A stretch of 64,000 nt of DNA from Apium graveolens (taxonomy: Eukaryota > Streptophyta > Magnoliopsida > Apiales > Apiaceae), in the NCBI RefSeq assembly GCF_009905375.1, contig NC_133647.1, positions 44,760,506 to 44,824,505 on the forward strand, read 5' to 3'. Position 1 is the stretch's first letter. Each line of letters opens with the position of its first letter. Made by a program: the position numbers and the translations under genes. The notes beneath the pieces are model-generated. The model saw only the letters and a program-made list of their open reading frames with translations, was not told the origin of the DNA and searched no databases. This document shows, in pieces, positions 45,492 through 57,086 of the stretch.

Positions 45492-48170
45492 TACCAATAT
45501 ACTGACTGCGATCACACTTCAAAACGAACTGATGTGCATCCTTAAATAATGTAGGCCAGAAGAATCCTGCTTGAAGGATACGAGCTGCTGTCTTTTCTCC
45601 GCTATAGTGGCCTCTATAAATAGTAGAATGGCAGTCTCACAAGATCCCCTCCGTCTCGCTGTACGGGATACATCTCCTGATGATTTGGTCAGCTCCTTAC
45701 CGAAACAGAAATGACTCATCCCACATGTACCAATTTACTTCATGAAGAAAGCTCTTCCTTTGAGCATAAGTTATGTCTGGGGGCATAATGTTGCTCACAA
45801 GGTAGTTCACAATTCTGCGAACCACGATTCTTCCTCTTGCATCCTAAACAACTGCTCATCGGGAAAAGACTCATTTATCAATATCTTGTCATGTGAAGCT
45901 ATACTTGGATCTTCTAAACGAGAGAGATGATCAACAACTTGATTCTCGTTACCTTTTCTATCTTTTATCTCCAACTCAAACTCCTGAAGTAAAAGAACCC
46001 ATCGAATCAATCTAGGCTTCGAGTCCTTCTTCGAGACGAGATAGCGAATCGCAGCATGATCAGTGAAAATTGTCACCTTCGTCCCAAGCAAATAAGATCG
46101 AAACTTCTCAAAACCGTAGACAATGGCTAAAAGTTCCTTCTCAGTAGTAGTGTAGTTCATTTGAGAACCATTGAGGGTCTTACAAGCATAGTAAACCACA
46201 TAAATTATATTGTTCTTTCTTTGCCCAAGATTTGCTCCAACTGCAGAGCCACTCGCATGGCACATCATTTCAAAAGGCTCATTCCAATCAGGTGCAATTA
46301 TGACAGGTTCCGTGATCAAACTCTTCTTTAAGCTCTCAAAAGCAGCTAGACCCTCATCATCAAACTTGAAAGGGACATCTTTCTCTAATAGATTGCACAA
46401 TGGTTTAGAGATTTTAGAGAAGTCCTTGATGAACCACCGATAGAAACCCGTATGACCAACAAAACTGCGGATTCCCTTAACAGAAATTGGTGGAGGAAGA
46501 TTTTCAATGACCCCCACCTTGGCTTTGTCCACCTCAAGACCTTTAATAGAGACTTTATGCCCAAGAATGATGCCTTGTTGTACCATAAAGTGACATTTCT
46601 CCCAGTTGAGAACCAAATTGGTCTCAACACACATTTGAAGAACTGCGCCAAGATTTTACAAGCATTCGTCGAAAGAATCCCCAAATAGAGAAAAATTGTT
46701 CATGAACACCTCCATATTCTGACCAATCATGTCCGAGAAGATGGCCATCATACATCTCAGAAATGTGGCAGGTGCACCACATAACCCAAAATAAACTCTT
46801 CGGAAGGCAAACGTACCAAATAGACAAGTGAAGGTAGTCTTTTCCTGATCTTTTAGAGCGATGGAAATCTGATTATAGCCCGAATAGCCATCCAGAAGAC
46901 AGTAGTACTCATGCCCAGCCAACTTGTCAAGTATCTGATCAATAAAAGGAAGAGGGAAGTGATCTTTCCTCGTGGCCTTGTTCAGCTTCCTGTAATCCAT
47001 GCAAACTCTCCACCCCGTGACTGTTCGAGTAGGAATGAGCTCATTCTTTTCATTATCAACCACGGTGATGCCTCTTTTCTTCGGCACACACTAAACCGGG
47101 CTCACCCAAGAACTGTCAGAAATAGGATAAATTATCCCTGTGTGTAGCCATTTAAGAATTTCCTTCTTCCAAACCTCCTTCATGATCGGATTTAACCTTC
47201 TCTGTTGCTCAACAGTCGGTTTGCTTCCTTCCTCTAGTAGAATTTTATGCATGCAATAAGAAGGGCTGACTCCCTTAATATTTGCTATAGTCCATCCAAT
47301 TGCCGACTTGAACTCTCTCAGAATTCTTAAGAGCTTTTCTTCATCACTACCTAAAAGGTCAAATACAGTAATAACAGGCAAAGTAGATGCATCACCTAAA
47401 AATGCATACCTCAAGTGTTCAGGCAAAGATTTAAGCTCGAGTGTAGGAGCTTCCTCAATAGATGGCTTGAGACGCCCCTCAACATTTTTGAGTTCTGACA
47501 ATCTAAGAGATTTAAAAGGCATATCCAGTATTCGCTTCCAATGAGAAGCATTCAAATACTGCAACTGCTCATCACCTTTATCATATTCACTATCTGAATT
47601 CCCCATCAAGGCTTTCTCTAGGGCATCGGACCTTAGCATTTGATCAAGTTCTGAAGTAACCACATAATCGACCAATTCCACCTTTAAGCACTCCTCTTTA
47701 TCAGTATAGAATTTCATGGCATTGAAAACATTAAAGGTCACATCATGATCCAATACTCGCATAGTGAGCTCACCCTTCTGCACATCAATCAAGGTTCGGC
47801 CAGTAGCCAAGAATGGTATCCCAAGATTATGGGAATCTTTTTATCCTCCTCGAAATCAAGAATTACAAAGTCAGCGGGGAAGGATCAGTTTGTCCACCTT
47901 GACCAAGACATCCTCCACAATGCCTCATGGATATGTAATAGAATGATCGACCAACTGCAATGACATATATGTAGGATTTGGATCAGGTAAACCCAACTTC
48001 TTGAAGATAAACAAAGGCATCAGATTGATGCTAGCTCCCAAATCACATAAACACTTGTCGAATGACAAGTTTCGGATGGTGCAAGGAATAGTGAAGCTTC
48101 CAAGATCTTTAAGCTTCAGAGGTAACTTCTATTGCAGCACAACACTGCGTTCCTCCGTAAGAGCAATAGT
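45492..48170 (-). pseudogene. pol: pol of Athila B (protease to integrase zinc finger)
   Basis: Minus-strand pieces give protease ([11 protein letters not shown], about 48,035), a linker, RT (47,090-46,500; CLLDGYSGYNQ, and FMNN where FMDD is expected at about 46,700), RNase H (46,300-45,900; [10 protein letters not shown] at about 46,055) and the integrase zinc-finger region (45,720-45,500). Frameshifts occur at 47,810-47,900, and stops or frame changes near 47,088, 46,655 and 45,720-45,806. The loss of both catalytic Asp residues in RT is visible as ATGAACAATT on the minus strand. The copy is dead. Confidence 0.87.
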
Positions 48171-49900
48171 CTCTAAGTCATCGAGCTTCACTTTCCGAGA
48201 GAGAATACCTTTCATAAACTTCGCATAGCTAGGCATCTGTTCAAGAGCTTCAGCGAAAGGTATGTTGATAAGAAGTTTCTTGAACACCTCCAGAAACTTA
48301 GCAAATTGCTTATCCAACTTGTGCTTTTGCAGCCTCTTAGGGAAAGGAGGTGGAGGATAGACCTGTTTCTCCCCTGTATTACCCTCAGGAGGAGTGTGTT
48401 CCACAGTTTTCTTCCTTGATTCCACTTCTGCTTCCTTATGCATATTTTCTTCATCCAAGCCTTCATCTTCTGAAACTTGAGATTTTTAAGGGCTTGCAAC
48501 CTTCCCAGTCCTCAATGTAATTGCCTTAACGTGCTCTTTTGCTTCCCTCTTTCCTGGAACTTCCGTGTCACTAGGGAGTGTACCAGGTTGTCGATTCAAC
48601 AAAGCATTGGCAATCTGCCCGATTTGATTCTCCGGAGTCTTGATAGAAACCGCTTGGCTCATGCACATGAGCCTCAACTCTTCCAATTTAGATTTTTCAT
48701 TAGATTGACTTGTACTTCCATGCGGTAGTTGTTAAAGTTGGAGTTGTTGTCTTGGTACATATTACGGTTGTTGAAAATCAGGAGGGTTGAATTTTTTTGC
48801 TGCATATTACTGATAAGGATGTTGCACCGCATTCAAATTATTGCTCCAGCTGAAGTTAGGAAGATTGTTGTTGTTGGGATGATAAGTGGCTGGAACTGGT
48901 TGCTGCGACCTCTGAAAGTTGCTCATGAACTCAGCTGATTCACTAGATATAACACACTGCTCCGTCTCATGCGCACCCGCACAAAGCTCACAAACACTTG
49001 TGATCTTATTAACTCCATAATTAGCCAAAGAATTCACCTTCATCGTTAAAGCCTTAAGTTGAGCAGTTATAGCAGTAGCTGTATCCACCTCCAGAATTCC
49101 TGCTACCTAGCCTTGAGGTAGTCTCTGAGTTGGGTTCTGGTATTCATTGGCATCCATCAGTTCAATCAACTCATAAGCTTCATCATAGCACTTAGCCCAT
49201 AAGGCTCCACCTGATGTTGTATCGAGCATGGGTCTAGACTGTGCTCCCAAACCATTATAAAAGCAGTTGATAATCATCCAGTCAGGCATCCCATGATGAG
49301 GACACTTCCTAAGCATCTCCTTATAGTGCTCTCATGCTTCACAGAAAGATTCTCCCGATTGCTGCATAAATTGAGTAAGAGCGTTCCTGATTGCAGCTGT
49401 CTTTGCCATAGGGAAGAATTTAGTAAGAAACTTCTGAGCAAGATCTTCCCAAGTAGTAATAGAGCCTGGTGGTAGAGAATGCAACCAACACTTAGCTTTA
49501 TCCCATAGAGAGAATGGGAAAATCCTTAGCTTTATAGCATATTCAGAAATATTGTTCAATTTGAAAGTGTCACAGATCTCGATGAAATCTCTGATGTGCA
49601 TATTGGGATCTTCCATTGGAGATCCCCCAAACTGGACTGAGTTATGCACCATCTACATCATGCTAGATTTGATTTCAAAAGTATTAGCCGTGACGGCTGG
49701 TCTGATAATACTAGACTGAATATCATTGACCTTCGGCTGAGAATAATCCATCAAAGCTTTCGAATTCGCTATTGGTTCTCCCATTACAATGATCACTTAT
49801 TCTTCAACTTTCTCAACTTCTTCAAAAACCTCTTCAACTACTTCGACTTCTTCCTCCGCATTATCAGTGTTCTCTTGCGAGATCGAGAACGCGTTAGCAT
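48171..49900 (-). pseudogene. gag: gag of Athila B
   Basis: The ATG at 49,900 (MLTRSRSRKRT) matches the gag start of element A. A frameshift follows within about 30 bases of the Arg-rich start. The gag core (NMHIRDFIEI, CPHHGMPDWM, YNGLGAQSRPML) and the zinc-finger-like CELCAGAHETEQC (about 49,000) are recognisable. Stops occur near 49,330, 49,106 and 48,485, and the Gln/Pro-rich part at 48,690-48,830 is frame-broken. Confidence 0.86.
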
Positions 49901-50012
49901 AAATGCTCTCTAGAGTACCTGAAACACAAATAAGCAAACAAGTAAAATATCCGAGTCAGTGAACTTTAACGACCACTGATGTCAAGCACATAAACTAAAA
50001 ATTAACACCGAG

Positions 50013-50030
50013 TCCCCGGCACCGGCGCCA
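50013..50030 (-). promoter_or_regulatory. Primer-binding site, tRNA-Asp (Athila B)
   Basis: The minus strand reads TGGCGCCGGTGCCGGGGA, the tRNA-Asp complement with one mismatch, at a different choice of the same base as in element A. Confidence 0.9.
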
Positions 50031-50036
50031 AAAACT

Positions 50037-51412
50037 AATTAGGACGAAAACACACGCTAAAATTACATACAAGTATACGCGTTCGCAAGTAGTATAAGAT
50101 ATCAATCAGATTCGTTCCCACAGAGACAGGTTTAGGTAAACTTCAATTTATGCACTTACGCAACAATGGTATGGCTATCGTTCAATGCTAAGACAATAAC
50201 ACTTTAGGTTGTTGATTAACTAAAATATTAACTAACATGCAAATAACTAAGAGATTAAAAGGTTGATTTAACTATATGAGACAAACATGGGATTCTAACT
50301 TTATTAAATAGTTCATTCAAAGTCATTGTTCTTAACCTTAGCATGCAATGATGATGACAACTAATCAGATAACACGAAACTAGTAAACGCCAACTGTCGT
50401 CGTACGAATACCCTACTACTAGACATCCACAAAAGAGATAGGAGCTGAATAGACACCAATTATGTTGAGACCCTATATGTTTATAGAATTTGATAACATA
50501 ACAGTTTAATGCGCAAGGTATCTATTGTGATTACATAGGGCATGTAAGATGGTTAAAATTACCTACAAATCATGCATAACGAATACATGAACATATGCTA
50601 GCATGGAAAGTTCTAAATCTCTATTTTTACTATCGCTTCAATAGAGATTAACACACTATCTTATATGTTCACGACACACACAAGATGAATAAGTACAACC
50701 AATACTAGGATATCAAACAATCACCACACACTTAGGTATCGAAACAATTAACTATAGAAATCCATAAGTAAATCCGTTTAACCCCACGATAACGATTAGT
50801 TCATAACCGAACTCATCGTCACCATGGGTTCCAACGAAAGCATGGTAAATAAACTACTATAAACTAGGTCTTTAATAAACTGAATAATAATAATAAAGTA
50901 TGTTAATGAGAGTATTAGGTTCAAACAACAAAGAAAACAAGCATCCAAGATTACAACTTAAGCAAAGAATCACAAGTAAAAACACGATCTTCTTCTCATT
51001 CGTTGTATTTTGCTATTGGGTCTTCTTCCTGCTCTCTCCTTGCTCTTCTATCTGAAAAATGTCTTTTTAAGAGTCTTTTTATACCAAATCAACAGGTTAG
51101 GAGTCTAGCAAATCAATCTTCTATTAGCATCAGGATTCTGAAAAATTGACCTAGCATGGCCGCCCTGAGATCCCGCACGGCCGCCCTGGGTTTCTGTTAA
51201 GTGAACGTGGCCGCCCTGAAGACTGGCGTGGCCGCCCTGAGCTCTTGGAAAAACTAATTTTCTTCTGTTCTTTTGACTTCACATGCTGGTTTCTTTTGCG
51301 CAATCGACCGAGGCTCCATCTTAACACTCTTTTAAGCATAAAACTTGCAAAATCCATTCCTTCTTTCGAATATGCCCTGAAATGCAAAACACTACAAAAA
51401 CACATCAAAAAA
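50037..51412 (-). repeat. LTR of Athila B, truncated by chromovirus C
   Basis: The LTR aligns with the shared LTR at 20,546-27,610 and supplies the roughly 75 bp missing there (about 50,621-50,696). Its TG edge has decayed. It stops in CACATCAAAAA at about 51,411, where the LTR of C begins; the remaining roughly 190 bp lie outside the window or are lost. Confidence 0.85.
51158..51239 (-). repeat. Four copies of GGCCGCCCTG in the Athila LTR
   Basis: Exact copies start at 51,158, 51,179, 51,209 and 51,230. The spacing alternates 21, 30 and 21 bases. The shared LTR has three degenerate copies at matching places, and the first position there is the intact GGCCGCCCTG at 27,301. Confidence 0.8.
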
Positions 51413-54400
51413 TATAATAACTCGAATTTTTAAGACTTTGTAAAAACGCTTCATGAATAGTAACCCTGACAGACGGAGAAACTTTTTAGCCCACACTATG
51501 TTGTGCATGAGAAATTGAGTTTCGGAGTTAATAACATGATTATACGTACCAAATGAGTGTATGTAAACGCTATTAGTTTTCGGAGAAAACGAACTTTGAA
51601 AAATGACCGTATTTACGAACCATCGAGGATTACGGGAGTCACAATATAATTACGAATTTAAAACCCTACGGATTTATATCCAAGAATGATACTTTAAAAC
51701 ATAAAAAATGAATACGAAAGGATTTACGCCGTGAACCGTTTATGAGAAATTATTACGAAAATGATTAAGGGACCGAACAAATGCGTAACAAATAAATAAA
51801 TGTATCACGCTAACCAACTATAGTAAAAAATTAACCATGGTTACTTTATTAAATATTAACCTAAGCCATGTAAGAATGATAACCTAAAGCTAGAAATAGT
51901 AAGCTAAAACCTAAAACCAAGTGGATTAGCTTATAACCTAGGAAGCTATAAAGATTTGTTCAAATATATGTCAACATACTCTAGTTCTAGGACATATACC
52001 AGGAGATATACAAATCAAATACAATCTTATGCAAGAAGCATTCAAGAAACACAACACAAAATTCTCTCTCCCCCACATTCTTCTTCTTCATTCGGCTTCA
52101 TAAAAAAGGAGCAAGAAATCAATTTCAAAACTCCAAGCTCTAGTCATGGAAAAAATCCTTCATTAATTTCTAAGCTTCATACATCCTAAAATAAGTAAAA
52201 TAAATTTTTAAGCTCATTTTATCAAGGTTTGAGGGGTGAAAAAAATTCAAGAAAGATGATAGTGAATAGTATGAATAGTAACTTTTCTTTGGTTTCTTGA
52301 TTTTAATGGTTGATTTAGGTACCAAAACCCTACCAAGCACTCCCATGACTTTACCATCATCAATAACACATCTCAATCTTTCAAGAAAGGTATAAATCTT
52401 TGACCCATTTTTATTTAAGGTTTAAGTTCAAGAATCTTTTGGAACATAGTTGTAAACATAGTTTTGGTGAATAATTTATTGTAATCTTGATGTTTAGTTA
52501 AGTAGATTTAAGGTTGATGATTTTTGCCTCTAGAATATGATGTTATTGAGAGGATTTAGTGTGGTGATGATGATTTGATGATTGTTGGTAGTAGTATAGA
52601 GATTTAAAGCGCAAACGAAACTCGGATCGTAATCGTAATCTCGCTAAAATGAACAAAACATAACATTAAGTTTATGCAGAAATTTATGAATATATAAAGT
52701 GTAGTTTTTGCAAAATAACAATTTATTATGATATACAATTTTATAAGGATCGTTTAGGAGCTTGAATCGCTTGATTCCGTTTTACGGATCAAAAGTTATG
52801 ACCGTTTTACTAAAAGTGATTTACGAAATTAGGAAAACTGCTGCGAATTACGAAATTTGGAAATAGAAATGATCAACTTAAAAATGTTCATAAATCATGA
52901 AATTTTTACAGAGAGTATTAAATAGAGTTTCTTAACTGTTATAAAAATTTCAATTGAAAATAATGATTTTTCAATTTTATAAAAATATCGGAACAAAGAC
53001 CGTGCGATTAGAAAGCCGTTAGAATTCATAAGCGGAGCCGACGATGAAAATATAAACGGACATAAGGTACTTCGAAAAGGAAGCGACCGTGACATGGATA
53101 AGTACTTAAAGGAATAATAAGGGTAAAATAAGTGAGAGAACGAATAATAAGTAGCATATGAGCACGAGTCGCCGTAAAGTAGAACGGGATCTAACGAAAC
53201 AGTTTATGTTTATGGTTATAGATTTTCGAGCGGACCCTAGAGCATCCTCCACCTCGAGATACCCAGGAAAGTTTAAGAACCCAACTCCATATATTGTTGT
53301 GTTGTGAAAGAATTGTTTTATTATTAGTTGCATAAATGCCATGCTTTCCATGATACTAAGTAATTGAGTTTTCACATAATGTAGCGATATTGTACGATAT
53401 GTATATGTCGTAGAATGTTTAACACCGCCACGAGCGTGACGTATAATTATAAGACCGAGAGTCGGAATTTTAAAATAAAAACCCGGGAATCATTCCGGTG
53501 ATATTTTAGGATGATTAAAGTCCGTAGTAGTTGTGTTCCAAGGGACTCTACGTCCACTTGCGAAACATTAAATACCTCGAACTTTTATTAAAACGATTTC
53601 CAAAAATCGTATTCCCTCAACTATATTTAAATACCCGAATAATGGATATTAATTCATTTATTCATTTAAAATAGGAGAATTATTCTCCAGTGATTATTTA
53701 TTTCAAACTCGATCAATTATTAAAGATTTCTTTAATTATCTAAACCTAAATTAGTTGAGAAATAATATTTCAAATATTCTTTTAAAGTATAATTATTCAA
53801 GGATTAATTATTTAAGAATTATTGTTTAATTAATAATTATTTATCAAATGATTTAATATGATTTAAAAATCATAAAACCTGATTTAAAATACTTTCTGAT
53901 TTTCGGAAAATCATTCAAATAATTTCAGATCGTCGGAAAATATTATCTTGACTTATTTTAAATATTATGAATATAGTTTCAAAAGAAACCCCCCTTATTT
54001 ATTTATTTGTTGACAACGGTCAACTCACATCCTTAGTACTTCCTCCGAAAAGTTTCAGGAGTATATATATATGAAATAAGTTGTGCCTATCAACAAGCAA
54101 AACGCTTGGGGAACTTCGATATAGTTCGATGATTCCAAGTATATGATAGGATTCTTAAAAGGACAAAGGAGGGGTAGAGATCCAGTACTTCATGGACTGG
54201 GGAGATTGCTATATTAATTTTCTGTATGAGAAGGTACCATATGTACTGAAGGACATACGAAGTATGCAAAACATACCCTGGTGGAATTGGGAAGCATATA
54301 AAGCTGGAATGCAGCTAGGGTGACAACCGGGAGTAAGAAAGTTGTCTCTCTACATGTAGAAAAGGTTACTATTTCCGTAGTACGACTGGTCATCGTATGC

Positions 54401-55142
54401 AGTGGCTCCAGTGAATATCCTAAAATTCTTCCAATGGAATTGTGATGCAATACCGTAACCCAAGCCTAGGTGCTGGGTTTACCATTAAGGTATTCATAGG
54501 ATAATAAATCCACTAAAGGATAATTTTCAAAAAGAATGTGTGTATCACCAAGGAAAACTATTTTTAATAAAACGTATCTATCATATATAGCATTATACTT
54601 GAGTTTATCATACAGTCATTTCATATTGTATATAATTATGCTGGGCATTATAGCTCACACTTGTTTTCTTAAATTGACACAACACAATAGTGAATCAAGA
54701 TGCCTATCATGAAACTCACAGCCAGGAAATGGGTAGGAAACGGTCAGCTGTTCCGTAGGATGTTTGGTGATGTACCTCAGGTAGATCGAATAAGCTGGAT
54801 TAGTTTTCAATTGTTTATAGTCTGGCTTATTTACAAGTATAACTTACATAAGATAATGAATAAGAAACGAATATTTGGATGACGAACTAACCTTATTTAA
54901 AGGTTATTTCCGCGGTAAGACTTAATTACTTTTAGGTCGTAATAATTATCACTTTGTGGATTGAATTACTCTAGTAAAGAATGGTTCATTTCCAAGACAA
55001 TAACCTATAATTGTGTGTGTGTGATAAGTGTGGGGTTGTAAAAGTGTGAGTATTTATATATTGTGATACGAGATAAGTGTTATATAACATTCAAGATGGC
55101 GTGGCCTCCTAGATCTTTGACCCCGGATTTTGGGGCGCCACA
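51413..55142 (+). repeat. 5' LTR of chromovirus-like element C
   Basis: The LTR is about 3.73 kb. It starts TATAATAACTCG (TG changed to TA, as in the solo LTR at 29,470) and ends CCCCGGATTTTGGGGCG then CCACA. The left edge is placed where similarity to the Athila LTR stops and could be off by a few bases. It has no gene and several short AT-rich runs, for example 53,640-53,890. Confidence 0.75.
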
Positions 55143-55146
55143 GAAA

Positions 55147-55158
55147 TGGTATCAGAGC
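55147..55158 (+). promoter_or_regulatory. Primer-binding site, initiator tRNA-Met (element C)
   Basis: TGGTATCAGAGC lies four bases after the LTR end, the same spacing as at 6,293. Confidence 0.93.
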
Positions 55159-55378
55159 CTTAGGTTATCAAATCTTGGAAACGATAGGATGTAAAATACG
55201 TAGACATAAGGATAAAAAATAATCAATTAAAGCTCAAGTCGAGTTCGTCATCAGGCTACATCAGTAGTCTTGACGGTTTTACCCTCAAGGGAATTCGGAC
55301 TCTAAGTTAGTAACGCCTTGCCTATTGTGTCAGGTACCAGTGGAGCCTACGGGGGAGGTTGACCCTGTTGATGATATT

Positions 55379-55948
55379 ATGGCTCCTGAGCGTGACCTTA
55401 CTCCCGAGCCGGAGGACCCACCCATTGATGACTCAGATGATGACCCTACTGAGGATCCCCCAGACGAGGAGACTGACCTTCATTTCCCCATAGTTGATGA
55501 CGTTGAGATGCCTCAGGGAGATAGCATAGACTGGAGGGATATAGAGATGTACCCTCTCCCGACTGTTCGCTCTCCTACACCACACCCAGGGATGCTGAGC
55601 CCTTTGCCCTACACTGATAAGGATGAGGATGATGGGATGGATGCACAGACCTATGAGGCTCATAACATATCCTCTAGAGACCCAGACTCACCTCTACCAC
55701 CCCCAACGACCATACATGTAGTTGTGCACGAATGGATAGTGGCTCAGCTTAACGCTAAGATCACCACAGCATCTACCCGCATTGTTGAGCTACGACAGGC
55801 ACTGACCGCCGAGAGAGCCATCAGGCTAGGATACCTAGGGGACTTCATAGCTGCTTCCCCGGCCATAGCTCGCAGGGAGATCGATGGGATCGAGCTCCGT
55901 ACCCGGGTTCAAATGAGGATGACGGTGATGGGGGATACATCCCGGTAG
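55379..55948 (+). CDS. Short ORF before gag (ORF0) of element C
   Basis: The frame is intact from ATG at 55,379 (MAPERDLTPEPED) to TAG at 55,946, 189 residues. An in-frame extension upstream to 55,325 lacks ATG. The first 110 residues are acidic and proline-rich (DDDPTEDPPDEETD), and the last 80 form a likely helix (TTASTRIVELRQALTAERA) with a basic end. No known domain is recognised. Position, size and two-part layout match the ORF at 6,487-6,999. The frame has stayed open although gag has lost its ATG, which may hint at past constraint or simply chance in a GC-richer stretch. Confidence 0.6.
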   Translation: MAPERDLTPEPEDPPIDDSDDDPTEDPPDEETDLHFPIVDDVEMPQGDSIDWRDIEMYPLPTVRSPTPHPGMLSPLPYTDKDEDDGMDAQTYEAHNISSRDPDSPLPPPTTIHVVVHEWIVAQLNAKITTASTRIVELRQALTAERAIRLGYLGDFIAASPAIARREIDGIELRTRVQMRMTVMGDTSR

Positions 55949-56391
55949 TTGATGCAGAGCTGATGTTGGCGGGAGCGATGAGGAGGGTGCCAGACCTCAC
56001 GCGCAACGACAGTGACTGAGAGACAAGTGACTATTTATGGACCTTGTAAAGGGCTGGGTGACTTGTCACCAATTTTGTTAGGATAGCTAGTAGTAGATAG
56101 CATTCCTAGCCCTTCATGGTACCCGGTATATGTATTTGCATTTCAATATTCAGGACAAGTGGTGATGTATTATAATCAGGTCATGTATCAACTCGAATAG
56201 TTGTTTTGTCCCCAAGATATAATTTGGGAGACCCTATGGTATATATCTAGCAGTTATTAAGAAATCAATTTCAATATCATTGCACTTGTTAAAAAAATAC
56301 TAGATAATAAATGACATGCTTACCTATGAATAAATTAATCCAAAGGTAAAATTTTTTGCAACTATATTGACATATTTTCATTATCAGAACA
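55949..56391 (+). other. Leader between ORF0 and gag of element C
   Basis: No ORF is supported. The stretch ends TTTTCATTATCAG directly before the gag start region, an acceptor-like sequence as in the element at 2,859. Confidence 0.45.
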
Positions 56392-56619
56392 ACGCCACCC
56401 CGTAGAAGAGGACCCAGGGCACAGCCCACAGAATCTGTTAACCAACAACAGAATCGACCTGACAACATAGTGAATGAGGAAAGTGAAGAAGACCTAGACT
56501 ATAATGAGTATGATGAGGAAGAGTATGTAGAAGAAGAGGCTGAGGATACCCATCAGGGAGGGAAAACCATGAATGAGTTTATGGAACTTTTTAGGGCAAA
56601 TCTAAATCAATATGAATGA
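56392..56619 (+). pseudogene. gag: Gag N-terminal fragment of element C, start codon lost
   Basis: The frame reads PPRRRGPRAQPTES after ACG at 56,392, where the element at 2,859 has ATG followed by PPKRNTR. A very acidic stretch follows (EESEEDLDYNEYDEEEY), then MNEFMELFRANLNQ, and the sequence breaks off at the Tat-like LTR. About 75 of an expected 400 or more residues remain. Confidence 0.65.
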
Positions 56620-56624
56620 GTTTA

Positions 56625-57051
56625 TATCAGAATTGGGCCAACAACTAGGCCCATTTGAGGAGGCCCAAAACCCTGAATATTAATTAATTTCATAATTAAA
56701 TAATAAGGAATAAGTTAGTTGATAAGATGAGTCCTAATGGAGAAATAAATCCTTGAAGATTGGCCTCCAAGGAACTTGGTGGGATAAGGAGTCAACTTCC
56801 TACCTTTTAGGACTACAAAGTCCATTCTAATTCTGAGACTTGCCCACCAAGTCTCCTAACCCAAGTCCAATTCAAGGACTCCCAACATCTATATAAGGGG
56901 CCTCACCCCACAAATCTGAACTACGTTTTTGACTTGATCCTTGACAATCAGCAAGGTACGTAGGCATCTTGTTAAGGCAGATTGAGTCACGAAACACAAA
57001 AGCAGTCAAATCGAGCCTCGAAGCTCACATTCCTTAGTAATAAATACAACA
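56625..57051 (+). repeat. 5' LTR of the Tat-like element
   Basis: The LTR is about 430 bp. The right end, AATAAATACAACA at 57,051, is followed by the PBS. The left edge is placed at TATCAGAATTGGGCC, presumed from TG changed to TA, and may be off by up to 12 bases. A TATA box CTATATAAGG lies at about 56,890. Confidence 0.6.
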
Positions 57052-57052
57052 A

Positions 57053-57071
57053 TTAATGCCGTCTGTAGGAA
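57053..57071 (+). promoter_or_regulatory. Primer-binding site of the Tat-like element
   Basis: TTAATGCCGTCTGTAGGAA matches, with a few changes, the TGGCGCCGTCTGTGGGAA site usual in Tat-type elements. I do not assign the tRNA with confidence. Confidence 0.6.
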
Positions 57072-57086
57072 AGCACAACAACAACC

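Larger units (their letters stand above)
27611..51412 (-). mobile_element. Athila-like Ty3/gypsy retrotransposon B, minus strand, interrupted
   Basis: On the minus strand the order is LTR (50,037-51,412, cut off by chromovirus C), PBS (50,013-50,030), gag (from 49,900), pol, a spacer, a nearly deleted 3' ORF (28,827-28,926), a non-coding tail and the polypurine tract at 27,611. Two inserts interrupt it: the gypsy solo LTR with its own insert (29,470-43,521) and a copia solo LTR (44,451-45,486). Compared with element A it has more frameshifts, including several in the protease region (47,810-47,900). It is the same family as A but clearly diverged. Confidence 0.85.
51413..56622 (+). mobile_element. 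Chromovirus-like gypsy element C, truncated in gag
   Basis: A long LTR (51,413-55,142), an initiator-Met PBS, a short ORF and the beginning of gag are present in the same order as in the element at 2,859. The rest is cut off by the Tat-like element at about 56,620, so pol, 3' LTR and target duplication cannot be seen. The LTR end and PBS place it with chromoviruses; the Tekay lineage is likely but unproven without pol. Confidence 0.78.
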
